Positions 7,323 through 13,158 of a stretch of DNA of 14,911 nt are shown here, piece after piece (the first letter of the stretch is position 1; each line of letters begins with the position of its first letter). This stretch comes from an uncultured Prevotella sp. (GTDB lineage: Bacteria > Bacteroidota > Bacteroidia > Bacteroidales > Bacteroidaceae): NCBI GenBank assembly GCA_900765465.1, contig CAAFRM010000284.1:1-14911 (forward strand), written 5' to 3'. The translations under genes were made by a program, and so were the position numbers. A model generated the notes under the pieces. The model was given only the letters and a program-made list of their open reading frames with translations, was not told where the DNA came from and did not search any database.

Positions 7323-7465
7323 CGTGTCTCTTTGTTCTGTTTTGTATGTCTTTAAGGGTAGAAGTACCTCACTGGTGAATTATAGCCTAGAATAGTAGTT
7401 TAGTACATTCTGGCAGTTGTTGGACCCATCTGGACGTTCTGTTGCTAACCTTCGTTGTATAACAT
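7323..7465. other. Unassigned spacer between two terminators
   Basis: About 145 nt with no reading frame of useful length on either strand. It contains a weak bulged hairpin (7386-7393 with 7407-7413) and a short direct repeat TGGAC (near 7421 and 7431). No exact TAnnTTTG box was found on the plus strand. A small RNA ending at the 7466-7505 terminator is possible but not supported by a clear promoter. Confidence 0.3.
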
Positions 7466-7505
7466 AAAAAAGGTGTATCGCTCAATTTGGCGATACACCT
7501 TTTTT
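7466..7505. terminator. Perfect bidirectional terminator between convergent units
   Basis: The left arm 7466-7480 (six A, then GGTGTATCG) and right arm 7491-7505 (CGATACACC, then six T) are exact reverse complements over 15 positions, with a 10-nt loop. A T-run follows the GC stem in either direction, so it ends the minus-strand rmlA-kinase-HAD unit and backs up the ppiD terminator. Confidence 0.92.
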
Positions 7506-7541
7506 CTTTAGTATGTTTTGTGAAGTTATCCTCAACAGGGA

Positions 7542-7970
7542 TTATCCACGGCTCCACCAATGCTTTTTCTTTGGTGGTTCTTGTGTTGACATCAACTTCT
7601 GTTTGATAAGACGACGATAGCTTGTGTGCTTTGTGATAATCTGGTAAATCTCTCCCCAGTCAGGGAGACCACCGATACCACGGTCGTCAATAAACCAGTC
7701 AGCCTTGAGCTTACGTGAGAAATGGTTGTTGCTCTCTACGCTTTCTTCCGGGTAGTCTTTATTGACTGCCCAGAATTCCACACCGCGCTCTCTGCACCAT
7801 TCTACGGCTTCATCCAGAAGCTTTCCTTCGCGCACACTCCAAAGAATGAGACGGTGATGGTCTTTGATGAGCATCTTGAGTGTCTCTGTGGCAAAAGGCA
7901 GCTCTGTACCAATTTTAGGGTACTCGTGAGTTACGATAGTACCATCAAAATCAACAGCAATTGTTGCCAT
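7542..7970 (-). CDS. Small HAD-superfamily hydrolase (BT0820-like, as I recall the family)
   Basis: A 142-residue HAD protein without a large cap. Motif I is AVDFDGTIV with nucleophile Asp7 and acid Asp9; motif II is LWSVREG with Ser45; a motif III Lys is at FSRKLKAD (Lys87 or 89); motif IV is WFIDDRG with Asp95 and Asp96. All residues needed for phosphoryl transfer are present, so it should be an active Mg2+-dependent phosphatase; the substrate is not known. The tail (residues 129-142, PPKKKHWWSRG) is basic and aromatic. A purine-rich AAAGGA lies about 13 nt before the ATG. It is last in the unit, 43 nt after the tyrosine kinase, and is followed by the 7466-7505 terminator. No dedicated tyrosine phosphatase is visible nearby, but acting on the kinase is only a guess. 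Confidence 0.85.
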   Translation of the reverse strand: MATIAVDFDGTIVTHEYPKIGTELPFATETLKMLIKDHHRLILWSVREGKLLDEAVEWCRERGVEFWAVNKDYPEESVESNNHFSRKLKADWFIDDRGIGGLPDWGEIYQIITKHTSYRRLIKQKLMSTQEPPKKKHWWSRG

Positions 7971-8013
7971 ATTTAAATTCCTTTCTCGTTTAATGATTTA
8001 TAATTGTCGATTA

Positions 8014-10545
8014 CTACTTCTTGATACTTGTATCATTGGCATTGCCATAGTGGCTGTTGCTATAGTTGCCGTAACTGCCATACTGACCGTATGAACCATA
8101 CTTGCCATAGTTGCCGTAGTTGCCATAGTTACCGTATTTGCCATATTTGCCATACTTACCCACACCATAGTAGAAGCTGTGCTTCTTCTTGGAGAGATCC
8201 ACACCATTCAGTACCAGGCACATGTTAGGCAACTTCTTCTCGGCATTCAATCCGTTGATCATGCCGAAACTTGTCTTTGCGGTATAGTCTGCACGACAAA
8301 CATAGATACAGAGGTTTGCCAGTCTGCCGAGCTGCAAGCTATCGTTAACCAATCCTACCGGTGCTGTATCAAGCACGATGTAGTCGTAATGGTTCTTCAG
8401 TTCCTTGATGATGGCATCGAGGCTTGGACGGGTAATCAACTCACCTGGGTTAGGAGGTACAGGACCAGCCATCAGCAGGTCGAGGTTGCTGTTGACGCCC
8501 GAAGAGAGAATCTGCTTCTGGATATCCTCCCAAGTGTTGTTCTCGTGAACCATCAGGTTGGTGATACCAGTATGATGGTTGTCGATTTCGAACAACTCTG
8601 CCAGACGAGGCTTACGGATATCCAGACCTACTACGATGACCTTCTTGCCCAGCAGAGCCAGAGAGATGGCTACGTTAGAGGCAACGAATGTCTTACCCTC
8701 ACCAGAGGTTGAAGAGGTAAACATCAGAACCTTTTCGTCCTTCTTCAGCATAAACTGAATGCTGGTACGCAATCCACGGAAGATTTCCTCCATCAGGTTG
8801 TTGACGTTCTGGTGAACCACGATATCTGCTCTACCCTTGGAAACATCGCTGGCTACAGGGATGTCTGCGATAACCGGAATCTGAGTCAGCTTGACAACAT
8901 CTGCATGGCCCTCAATCTTATACTTGAAGAACTCAATCAGGAAGAGGATACCTGCTGGGATGGCAAAACCTAATACCAATGCGATAAGCAGGATGATGGC
9001 AGCCTTAGGACTGGTCTTTCCTACGAGTGAAGGAGCATCAATGATCTTACCCTTGTCAGCTGTAGCAGCCAGAGAGATTGAGTTTTCCTCACGCTTCTGC
9101 AAGAGCATCAGGTAGAGACCTGATTTTACTTCCTGCTGGCGGCCGATCTGTGTCAATACGCGCTCTTGTTCAGGAGAGCTGCCAATCTGGCTGTTATACT
9201 GGTTAGCCTGAGATGCGATGCTGTTACGCTGGATTTCCATACCCAGACGAGCCTGGCGCATGGCACGCTTGATAGACTTGGTCAACTCCTCCAACTGTGC
9301 AGTCAGTGGAGTAACCGATGGTGACAGTTCGCTGGCAGAGTGCAATGCATTGCTGCGCTCCAAGGCAATCTTGTTATACTGATTGATGAGCTCTGTAGAG
9401 CTTTCATCAGTCAAACCAACGTTAGATGGGATAGGCTTGTACTTGTTGCCTGGCTCATCCATGTATTTTCCGAGTTCCTTGAGCAGTTCTACCTGGGTGT
9501 TAGCTTCCTGCAACTTCTGGGTATAGGTATCTGCGTTGGCAATAGCAGCTGTAGCATTGAGCTTCATCTCTATCACCTTGTTGCGCTTCTTGTAGCTTTC
9601 CAACTGGTTTTCGGTAGTGCCCAGTTCAGAGTTGATCTTCTCCAGACGGTTGTTGATAAACTGTTCTGTACGATAGGCTATTTCGTTCTTGTCGAGGTTG
9701 GCCTGTCGGTTATATACCTTAATAAGAGTATGCAGATAATCCAAACCGCGCTGTGGGTTCTCGTCGTTCAGTACGAGTTCAGCGATGGTTGTAGTTTTTG
9801 AGGTCTGACTGACAGTCAGATTCTTCACATACTCCTCTGCAGCCATCTCAGGAGATACGATCACAGCCTTCAATACGTCGCCGTCTTCCATATTGTAGCC
9901 CTTGTTGGCTGTCAGCAGGATGGCACCTACTCGTGTATTGATGGTTGCAGGCAGACCGTTGATGGTCTTCTCAAACTCAATAGGATCCTTTTCGTGGCTG
10001 AAGGCATCAATAGGCATATAGTATTTACCAGTGACATGGAATTGCTTGCCGTCTTTCTCGATATTTAATTTTACAGGAGCATTCAGCTTCTGTAGGTTCT
10101 TGGCATCCATATCCACATTGATTTCCTGTTCCTTATAGACCAGTGGTGATCTGAAGATACCCTTGTGGTAGTAGTTTACGTAGGTTTTCATGTCAATGAC
10201 AGCCTGACGAGCCATATCGCTAGCCGACAGGATTTCCATCTCGTTGTCAATACCGTTTGAGTTCGTCATGAAACCCAAATTGGCTGCACTCTGAATCATG
10301 CTGCTGCTCATACCACCGCCTCGCTTGCTTTGGTCATCATCCTTGATGAGTACTTTTGTCGTAGTCTGGAATACAGGTTTTGCATGCTGCAGGTAGAGAT
10401 ATCCCAAACCGAGACATAAGATGATGGATAGAATAAACCACTTCCAGTTAAGGATAAGTGTGGTGTAGATCAATTGGAAGTCAATAGCCGACTTTTCCTC
10501 TTGGTTCTGCACGTTTTCCAATTCTAAATTCTTGTTTTCTTCCAT
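8014..10545 (-). CDS. wzc: Wzc-type polysaccharide co-polymerase with BY-kinase domain
   Basis: An 843-residue inner-membrane protein that controls exopolysaccharide or capsule chain length and export. Membrane segments are at about 34-52 and 514-537. Between them lies the periplasmic Wzz domain with a long coiled coil (about 290-480) and a GNVR-type stretch. The cytoplasmic kinase has the EEIFRGLR oligomerisation motif (EX2RX2R, Glu587, Arg590, Arg593), Walker A SSTSGEGKT (611-619), Walker A' VIVVGLDIRKP (636-646) and Walker B YIVLDTAP (722-729). Walker A' has Gly640 where proteobacterial Wzc has its first Asp; I believe this is common in Bacteroidetes. The C-terminus (about 791-833) is tyrosine-rich, with ten X-Tyr-Gly triplets, the expected site of trans-autophosphorylation. 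It lies between rmlA and the HAD gene; no wza-like export gene is in the window. Confidence 0.95.
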   Translation of the reverse strand: MEENKNLELENVQNQEEKSAIDFQLIYTTLILNWKWFILSIILCLGLGYLYLQHAKPVFQTTTKVLIKDDDQSKRGGGMSSSMIQSAANLGFMTNSNGIDNEMEILSASDMARQAVIDMKTYVNYYHKGIFRSPLVYKEQEINVDMDAKNLQKLNAPVKLNIEKDGKQFHVTGKYYMPIDAFSHEKDPIEFEKTINGLPATINTRVGAILLTANKGYNMEDGDVLKAVIVSPEMAAEEYVKNLTVSQTSKTTTIAELVLNDENPQRGLDYLHTLIKVYNRQANLDKNEIAYRTEQFINNRLEKINSELGTTENQLESYKKRNKVIEMKLNATAAIANADTYTQKLQEANTQVELLKELGKYMDEPGNKYKPIPSNVGLTDESSTELINQYNKIALERSNALHSASELSPSVTPLTAQLEELTKSIKRAMRQARLGMEIQRNSIASQANQYNSQIGSSPEQERVLTQIGRQQEVKSGLYLMLLQKREENSISLAATADKGKIIDAPSLVGKTSPKAAIILLIALVLGFAIPAGILFLIEFFKYKIEGHADVVKLTQIPVIADIPVASDVSKGRADIVVHQNVNNLMEEIFRGLRTSIQFMLKKDEKVLMFTSSTSGEGKTFVASNVAISLALLGKKVIVVGLDIRKPRLAELFEIDNHHTGITNLMVHENNTWEDIQKQILSSGVNSNLDLLMAGPVPPNPGELITRPSLDAIIKELKNHYDYIVLDTAPVGLVNDSLQLGRLANLCIYVCRADYTAKTSFGMINGLNAEKKLPNMCLVLNGVDLSKKKHSFYYGVGKYGKYGKYGNYGNYGNYGKYGSYGQYGSYGNYSNSHYGNANDTSIKK
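8059..8157 (-). repeat. Tandem 9-bp repeat encoding X-Tyr-Gly triplets
   Basis: Ten 9-bp units (8068-8157) encode, in protein order, Lys, Lys, Lys, Asn, Asn, Asn, Lys, Ser, Gln and Ser each followed by Tyr-Gly; an eleventh unit (8059-8067) gives Asn-Tyr-Ser. Tyr is written TAT or TAC, Gly GGC or GGT, and Ser both TCA and AGT, so the units have diverged silently while keeping Tyr and mostly Gly. This points to selection on the peptide rather than very recent duplication. Confidence 0.92.
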
Positions 10546-10607
10546 TATTTTAATGTTATTGTTTTGCGTTGAATTTGTATATGAATGAATTCTTAGGAAC
10601 CAGTTTC

Positions 10608-11486
10608 TTATCTGTTGTCTGTAGCGATAGCCATCAGATACTGTCCGTATCCGTTCTTGAGCATCGGTTCAGCCAGTTTCTTCAGCTGTTCCTTGTCAAT
10701 CCATCCCTGGTTGTAGGCTATCTCTTCCAGGCAGGCTACCTTCAGTCCCTGGCGCTTTTCTATCACCTCGATGAAGGTGCTGGCTTCCGAAAGACTGTCG
10801 TGGGTACCGGTATCCAGCCAGGCAAAACCGCGCTGCAGGGTTCTTACCTTCAGGGTCTTCTCTGCCAGATAGTGCTGGTTCACTGTGGTAATCTCCAGCT
10901 CTCCACGCGCACTAGGCTTGATGTGCTTCGCCACTTCCACCACGCTGTTCGGATAGAAGTAGAGTCCCACTACGGCATAGTTGCTCTTAGGCTGTGCCGG
11001 CTTCTCCTCGATGCTCAGGCAGTTGCCGTCCTTGTCAAACTCCGCCACGCCGTATCTTTCCGGATCATTCACGTAGTAGCCGAATACGCTTGCCTGTCCT
11101 GCTTCGGCTGCCTTCACGCTCTCCTTCAGCAGTCCGGTAAAGCCGGCTCCGTAGAAGATGTTGTCGCCCAGAACGAGGCATACATCATCCTTTCCTACGA
11201 ATTCCTCTCCGATGATGAACGCCTGCGCCAGTCCGTCGGGCGATGGCTGTTCTGCATACTCGAAGTGAACCCCCAGTTCGCTTCCGTCGCCCAGCAGTCT
11301 CTTGAATCCAGGCAGGTCGAAAGGCGTAGAGATAATTAGAATCTCCTTGATACCAGCCAGCATCAGTACCGATACGGGATAATATATCATAGGTTTGTCA
11401 AAGATAGGAATCAGCTGCTTGCTGATGCCCTTGGTGATGGGGTATAGTCTGGTGCCCGAACCACCTGCTAATACGATTCCTTTCAT
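10608..11486 (-). CDS. rmlA: Glucose-1-phosphate thymidylyltransferase
   Basis: A 292-residue protein of the usual RmlA length. It joins dTTP and glucose-1-phosphate to make dTDP-glucose, the first step to dTDP-rhamnose and related sugars. Residues 6-14 (LAGGSGTRL) are the nucleotide-binding signature, with SKQLIPIFDKPMIYYP at 22-37 holding the catalytic Lys. Other marks are LGDN with metal-binding Asp108, EEKP at 160-163, GLYFYPN, GELEITTVN and FAWLDTGTH with the second metal Asp225. The ATG at 11486 gives the standard MKGIVLAGG start. The stop lies 62 nt before the kinase gene start, so it is the first gene of the minus-strand unit. rmlB, rmlC and rmlD are not in the window; in many genomes they lie next to rmlA. 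Confidence 0.97.
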   Translation of the reverse strand: MKGIVLAGGSGTRLYPITKGISKQLIPIFDKPMIYYPVSVLMLAGIKEILIISTPFDLPGFKRLLGDGSELGVHFEYAEQPSPDGLAQAFIIGEEFVGKDDVCLVLGDNIFYGAGFTGLLKESVKAAEAGQASVFGYYVNDPERYGVAEFDKDGNCLSIEEKPAQPKSNYAVVGLYFYPNSVVEVAKHIKPSARGELEITTVNQHYLAEKTLKVRTLQRGFAWLDTGTHDSLSEASTFIEVIEKRQGLKVACLEEIAYNQGWIDKEQLKKLAEPMLKNGYGQYLMAIATDNR

Positions 11487-11609
11487 ATCTTCTTCTTTAT
11501 TTCTTTTTATGGTAAAAGTTCTTATTATACCTTTTTATTTTTATATGTTGCACATTCCACAGTCAATGCAGTCTTTGTGCGGAACAGAAAAACGTCTTTA
11601 AAAACGTGG

Positions 11610-11617
11610 CAAAGTTA
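11610..11617 (-). promoter_or_regulatory. -7 box for the rmlA-wzc-HAD unit
   Basis: Read on the minus strand this is TAACTTTG followed by C, an exact TAnnTTTG. TTTT lies 20 nt upstream (plus-strand 11638-11641), one base from the -33 TTTG. The predicted leader to the rmlA ATG is about 118 nt and holds competing short hairpins (for example 11555-11561 with 11578-11584, or 11550-11554 with 11576-11580). Confidence 0.6.
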
Positions 11618-11708
11618 CTAAAAAATATTGAGCGGTGAAAATAATCAGCCTAAAATCTTCATATAATATAGGAAAAATATGCTTTCGGGGAAAAAAAACA
11701 TCTCTTAA

Positions 11709-11740
11709 TTTGGGTATTTTGCGATTTTATTGTATTTTTG
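11709..11740 (+). promoter_or_regulatory. Consensus Bacteroidetes promoter for the 11781 gene
   Basis: TTTG at 11709-11712, a 20-nt spacer and TATTTTTG at 11733-11740 followed by C form a complete -33/-7 promoter with ideal spacing. Predicted transcription begins near 11746, giving a leader of about 35 nt. It is divergent from the rmlA promoter, the two boxes being about 115 nt apart. Confidence 0.8.
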
Positions 11741-11780
11741 CAGAACATTTAAGAACATTAATGAATAAATAAGATTAAGA

Positions 11781-12431
11781 ATGGGAATATTTTCTAAACT
11801 ATTCAGTCGTAAAGACGAAGATAAGAAAGTAGGTGGAATGGAAGACTACATGACCCTGGTCCGTGTATATTTCCAGGCAGCCTTGGCTTCACAATTAGGT
11901 ATCACCAATCTGGCTATGCTTCCAGACCTCCGTGTCTTCAAGACCAGCCTACATGTTCCTACCGTCAACAACCGTCTGGGCATTGGCGAGAAGGCACAGG
12001 TCAAGAAGATGATGAAGAACATCTATGATACCGACGATAACTTTTTCAAGGAGATTGATGCCAGCATCCGCAAGAACTGCCAGAAACTCCAGGATGTCAA
12101 TACCTATCTCATCCAGTTCCAGAACTTCACCCAGGATCTGATGATGCTCATGGGCAACCTGATGAAGTTCAAGCTTCGTCTGCCAAGCTTCATGAAGAAG
12201 ACCCTTTATAAGCTCACTGCACAGACTGTGGACGATATCTTCAACAAGAACGATTTCTCGGATGCCAGCGTGCTCAAGACCGTGGTTGGCTTGCGCCACT
12301 TCAACACCCGTCTGAAGTTCAGCCAGCAATGGGTTACCGATTTCACCTTCCAGGTACTGATGTTGGCAAAGAAGGAGCCACGTCCATCCGATGAAGAGGT
12401 GGAAAAGGCAAAGCAAAAGATGGGAAAGTAG
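11781..12431 (+). CDS. Uncharacterised helical protein (no family recognised)
   Basis: A 216-residue protein I do not recognise. No signal peptide. The N-terminus MGIFSKLFSRK is amphipathic and basic and could touch a membrane. The rest appears mostly alpha-helical, with Met- and Leu-rich helices (for example TQDLMMLMGNLMKFKLRLPSF around residues 113-133) and a charged C-terminal helix (SDEEVEKAKQKMGK). A motif VPTVNNRLGIGEKAQVKKMM near residue 59-78 might mark a conserved loop. No catalytic motif or transmembrane span is evident. It has its own consensus promoter and a terminator, so it is a single-gene unit just before the zapA block. Codon use (GAC, AAG, CTG, TCT) matches its neighbours, giving no sign of recent transfer. 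That it is a real gene is nearly certain; function unknown. Confidence 0.85.
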   Translation: MGIFSKLFSRKDEDKKVGGMEDYMTLVRVYFQAALASQLGITNLAMLPDLRVFKTSLHVPTVNNRLGIGEKAQVKKMMKNIYDTDDNFFKEIDASIRKNCQKLQDVNTYLIQFQNFTQDLMMLMGNLMKFKLRLPSFMKKTLYKLTAQTVDDIFNKNDFSDASVLKTVVGLRHFNTRLKFSQQWVTDFTFQVLMLAKKEPRPSDEEVEKAKQKMGK

Positions 12432-12433
12432 CC

Positions 12434-12480
12434 AATATTCTCCCAAAAAGATAAAAAAAACAGGAGAATATTTGTTTTTT
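12434..12480 (+). terminator. Terminator of the 11781 gene
   Basis: AATATTCTCC (12434-12443) pairs perfectly with GGAGAATATT (12463-12472), with a 19-nt A-rich loop, followed by TG and six T (12475-12480). It begins two bases after the stop codon. Its right arm overlaps the -33 element of the next promoter. Confidence 0.8.
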
Positions 12481-12502
12481 TCAAATTATTCTCTTAAATT
12501 TG
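12471..12502 (+). promoter_or_regulatory. Consensus promoter for the zapB-like/zapA/rny unit
   Basis: TTTG at 12471-12474, a 20-nt spacer and TAAATTTG at 12495-12502 match the Bacteroidetes promoter exactly. Predicted transcription starts near 12508, about 15 nt before the ATG at 12523. It is the only clear promoter before the three-gene unit. Confidence 0.8.
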
Positions 12503-12522
12503 TAGCCAAAAAATAAAAAGGC

Positions 12523-12816
12523 ATGAGTGCTAGTGAGAAAACAATCAATACGTTTGCCACAAGAGTAAGGCAGATGATTCTCAAGTTTGAAGATATCAAG
12601 CATGAGAATGCAGAGCTGTATGCAATGGTGGATGAGCGCGATGCCAAGATCAAGGAATTGCAGGAGAAGTTGACTCAGGCAAAGCATGATTACGACAGTC
12701 TGAAAATGGCGAAGATGATGACGATTTCCGACTCCGACATGGAGACCACCCAGAAGCGCATCGCCAAGCTCATCAGAGATGTCAACAAGTGTATAACGCT
12801 ACTGAGCGACAAGTAA
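12523..12816 (+). CDS. Small coiled-coil protein, ZapB-like
   Basis: A 97-residue protein, almost entirely helical. Residues about 20-65 form a heptad-patterned coiled coil (FEDIKHENAELYAMVDERDAKIKELQEKL); the end (about 75-97, TQKRIAKLIRDVNKCITLL) is a second amphipathic helix. Size, coiled coil and position directly before zapA suggest a ZapB-like partner that bridges ZapA-decorated FtsZ filaments, but small coiled coils look alike, so this is inference. Its own promoter lies just upstream; the stop is 26 nt before the zapA start. Cytoplasmic. Confidence 0.8.
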   Translation: MSASEKTINTFATRVRQMILKFEDIKHENAELYAMVDERDAKIKELQEKLTQAKHDYDSLKMAKMMTISDSDMETTQKRIAKLIRDVNKCITLLSDK

Positions 12817-12842
12817 TAACTATTGAAGCGGAGGCAGATCAG

Positions 12843-13133
12843 ATGGAAGATAAATTACAGATCAGATTACATGTATATGATACCGACCTCACGGTAAGAA
12901 TACCGAGAGAGGATGAGGAGTATTATCGTAAGTCGGCTAAGTTGATCGATGAGATTGTCAATTCGTATGCGAAAATCTTCAAGGGGCGCAAGAGCGACAA
13001 GGAGATTTTGTATATGGCTCTCATCGACGTAGCTTTGAGATTCGAGAAGGAATCAGATAAAAATGATACCCAACCATATAATGATATTCTGGACAAACTG
13101 ACTGCGGAGATAGAAGATACCTTGGCTAAGTAA
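12843..13133 (+). CDS. zapA: Cell division protein ZapA
   Basis: A 96-residue protein of normal ZapA length, which binds and cross-links FtsZ filaments at the Z-ring. I chose the ATG at 12843 (MEDKLQIRLHVYDTDLTVRI) over a GTG at 12789 that would overlap the previous gene and add 18 non-family residues; GGAGG at 12829-12833 sits about 10 nt before this ATG. The N-terminal half gives the small beta-alpha head (LHVYDTDLTVRIPREDEEYYRKSAKLID), and the C-terminal half the long dimerisation helix (KSDKEILYMALIDVALRFEKE). Located between the ZapB-like gene and RNase Y. Confidence 0.88.
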   Translation: MEDKLQIRLHVYDTDLTVRIPREDEEYYRKSAKLIDEIVNSYAKIFKGRKSDKEILYMALIDVALRFEKESDKNDTQPYNDILDKLTAEIEDTLAK

Positions 13134-13158
13134 GAATATTAATAATTATAATACATAT

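Noticed and set aside
8059..8157. The tandem units as a CRISPR-like or intergenic satellite array
   Set aside because: Units are 9 bp, contiguous, without spacers, and in frame inside a coding region.
7998..8228. Repetitive frames opposite or offset to the kinase tail, including a Cys/His-rich one
   Set aside because: They are by-products of the 9-bp repeat read in other frames; the tail is in frame with a complete kinase.
12789..12842. GTG at 12789 as the zapA start
   Set aside because: It overlaps the upstream gene and adds 18 residues not expected for ZapA; the ATG at 12843 has a GGAGG at good distance.
13134..13158. 6S RNA gene next to zapA, as in Proteobacteria
   Set aside because: Only 25 nt separate zapA from rny, far too little.
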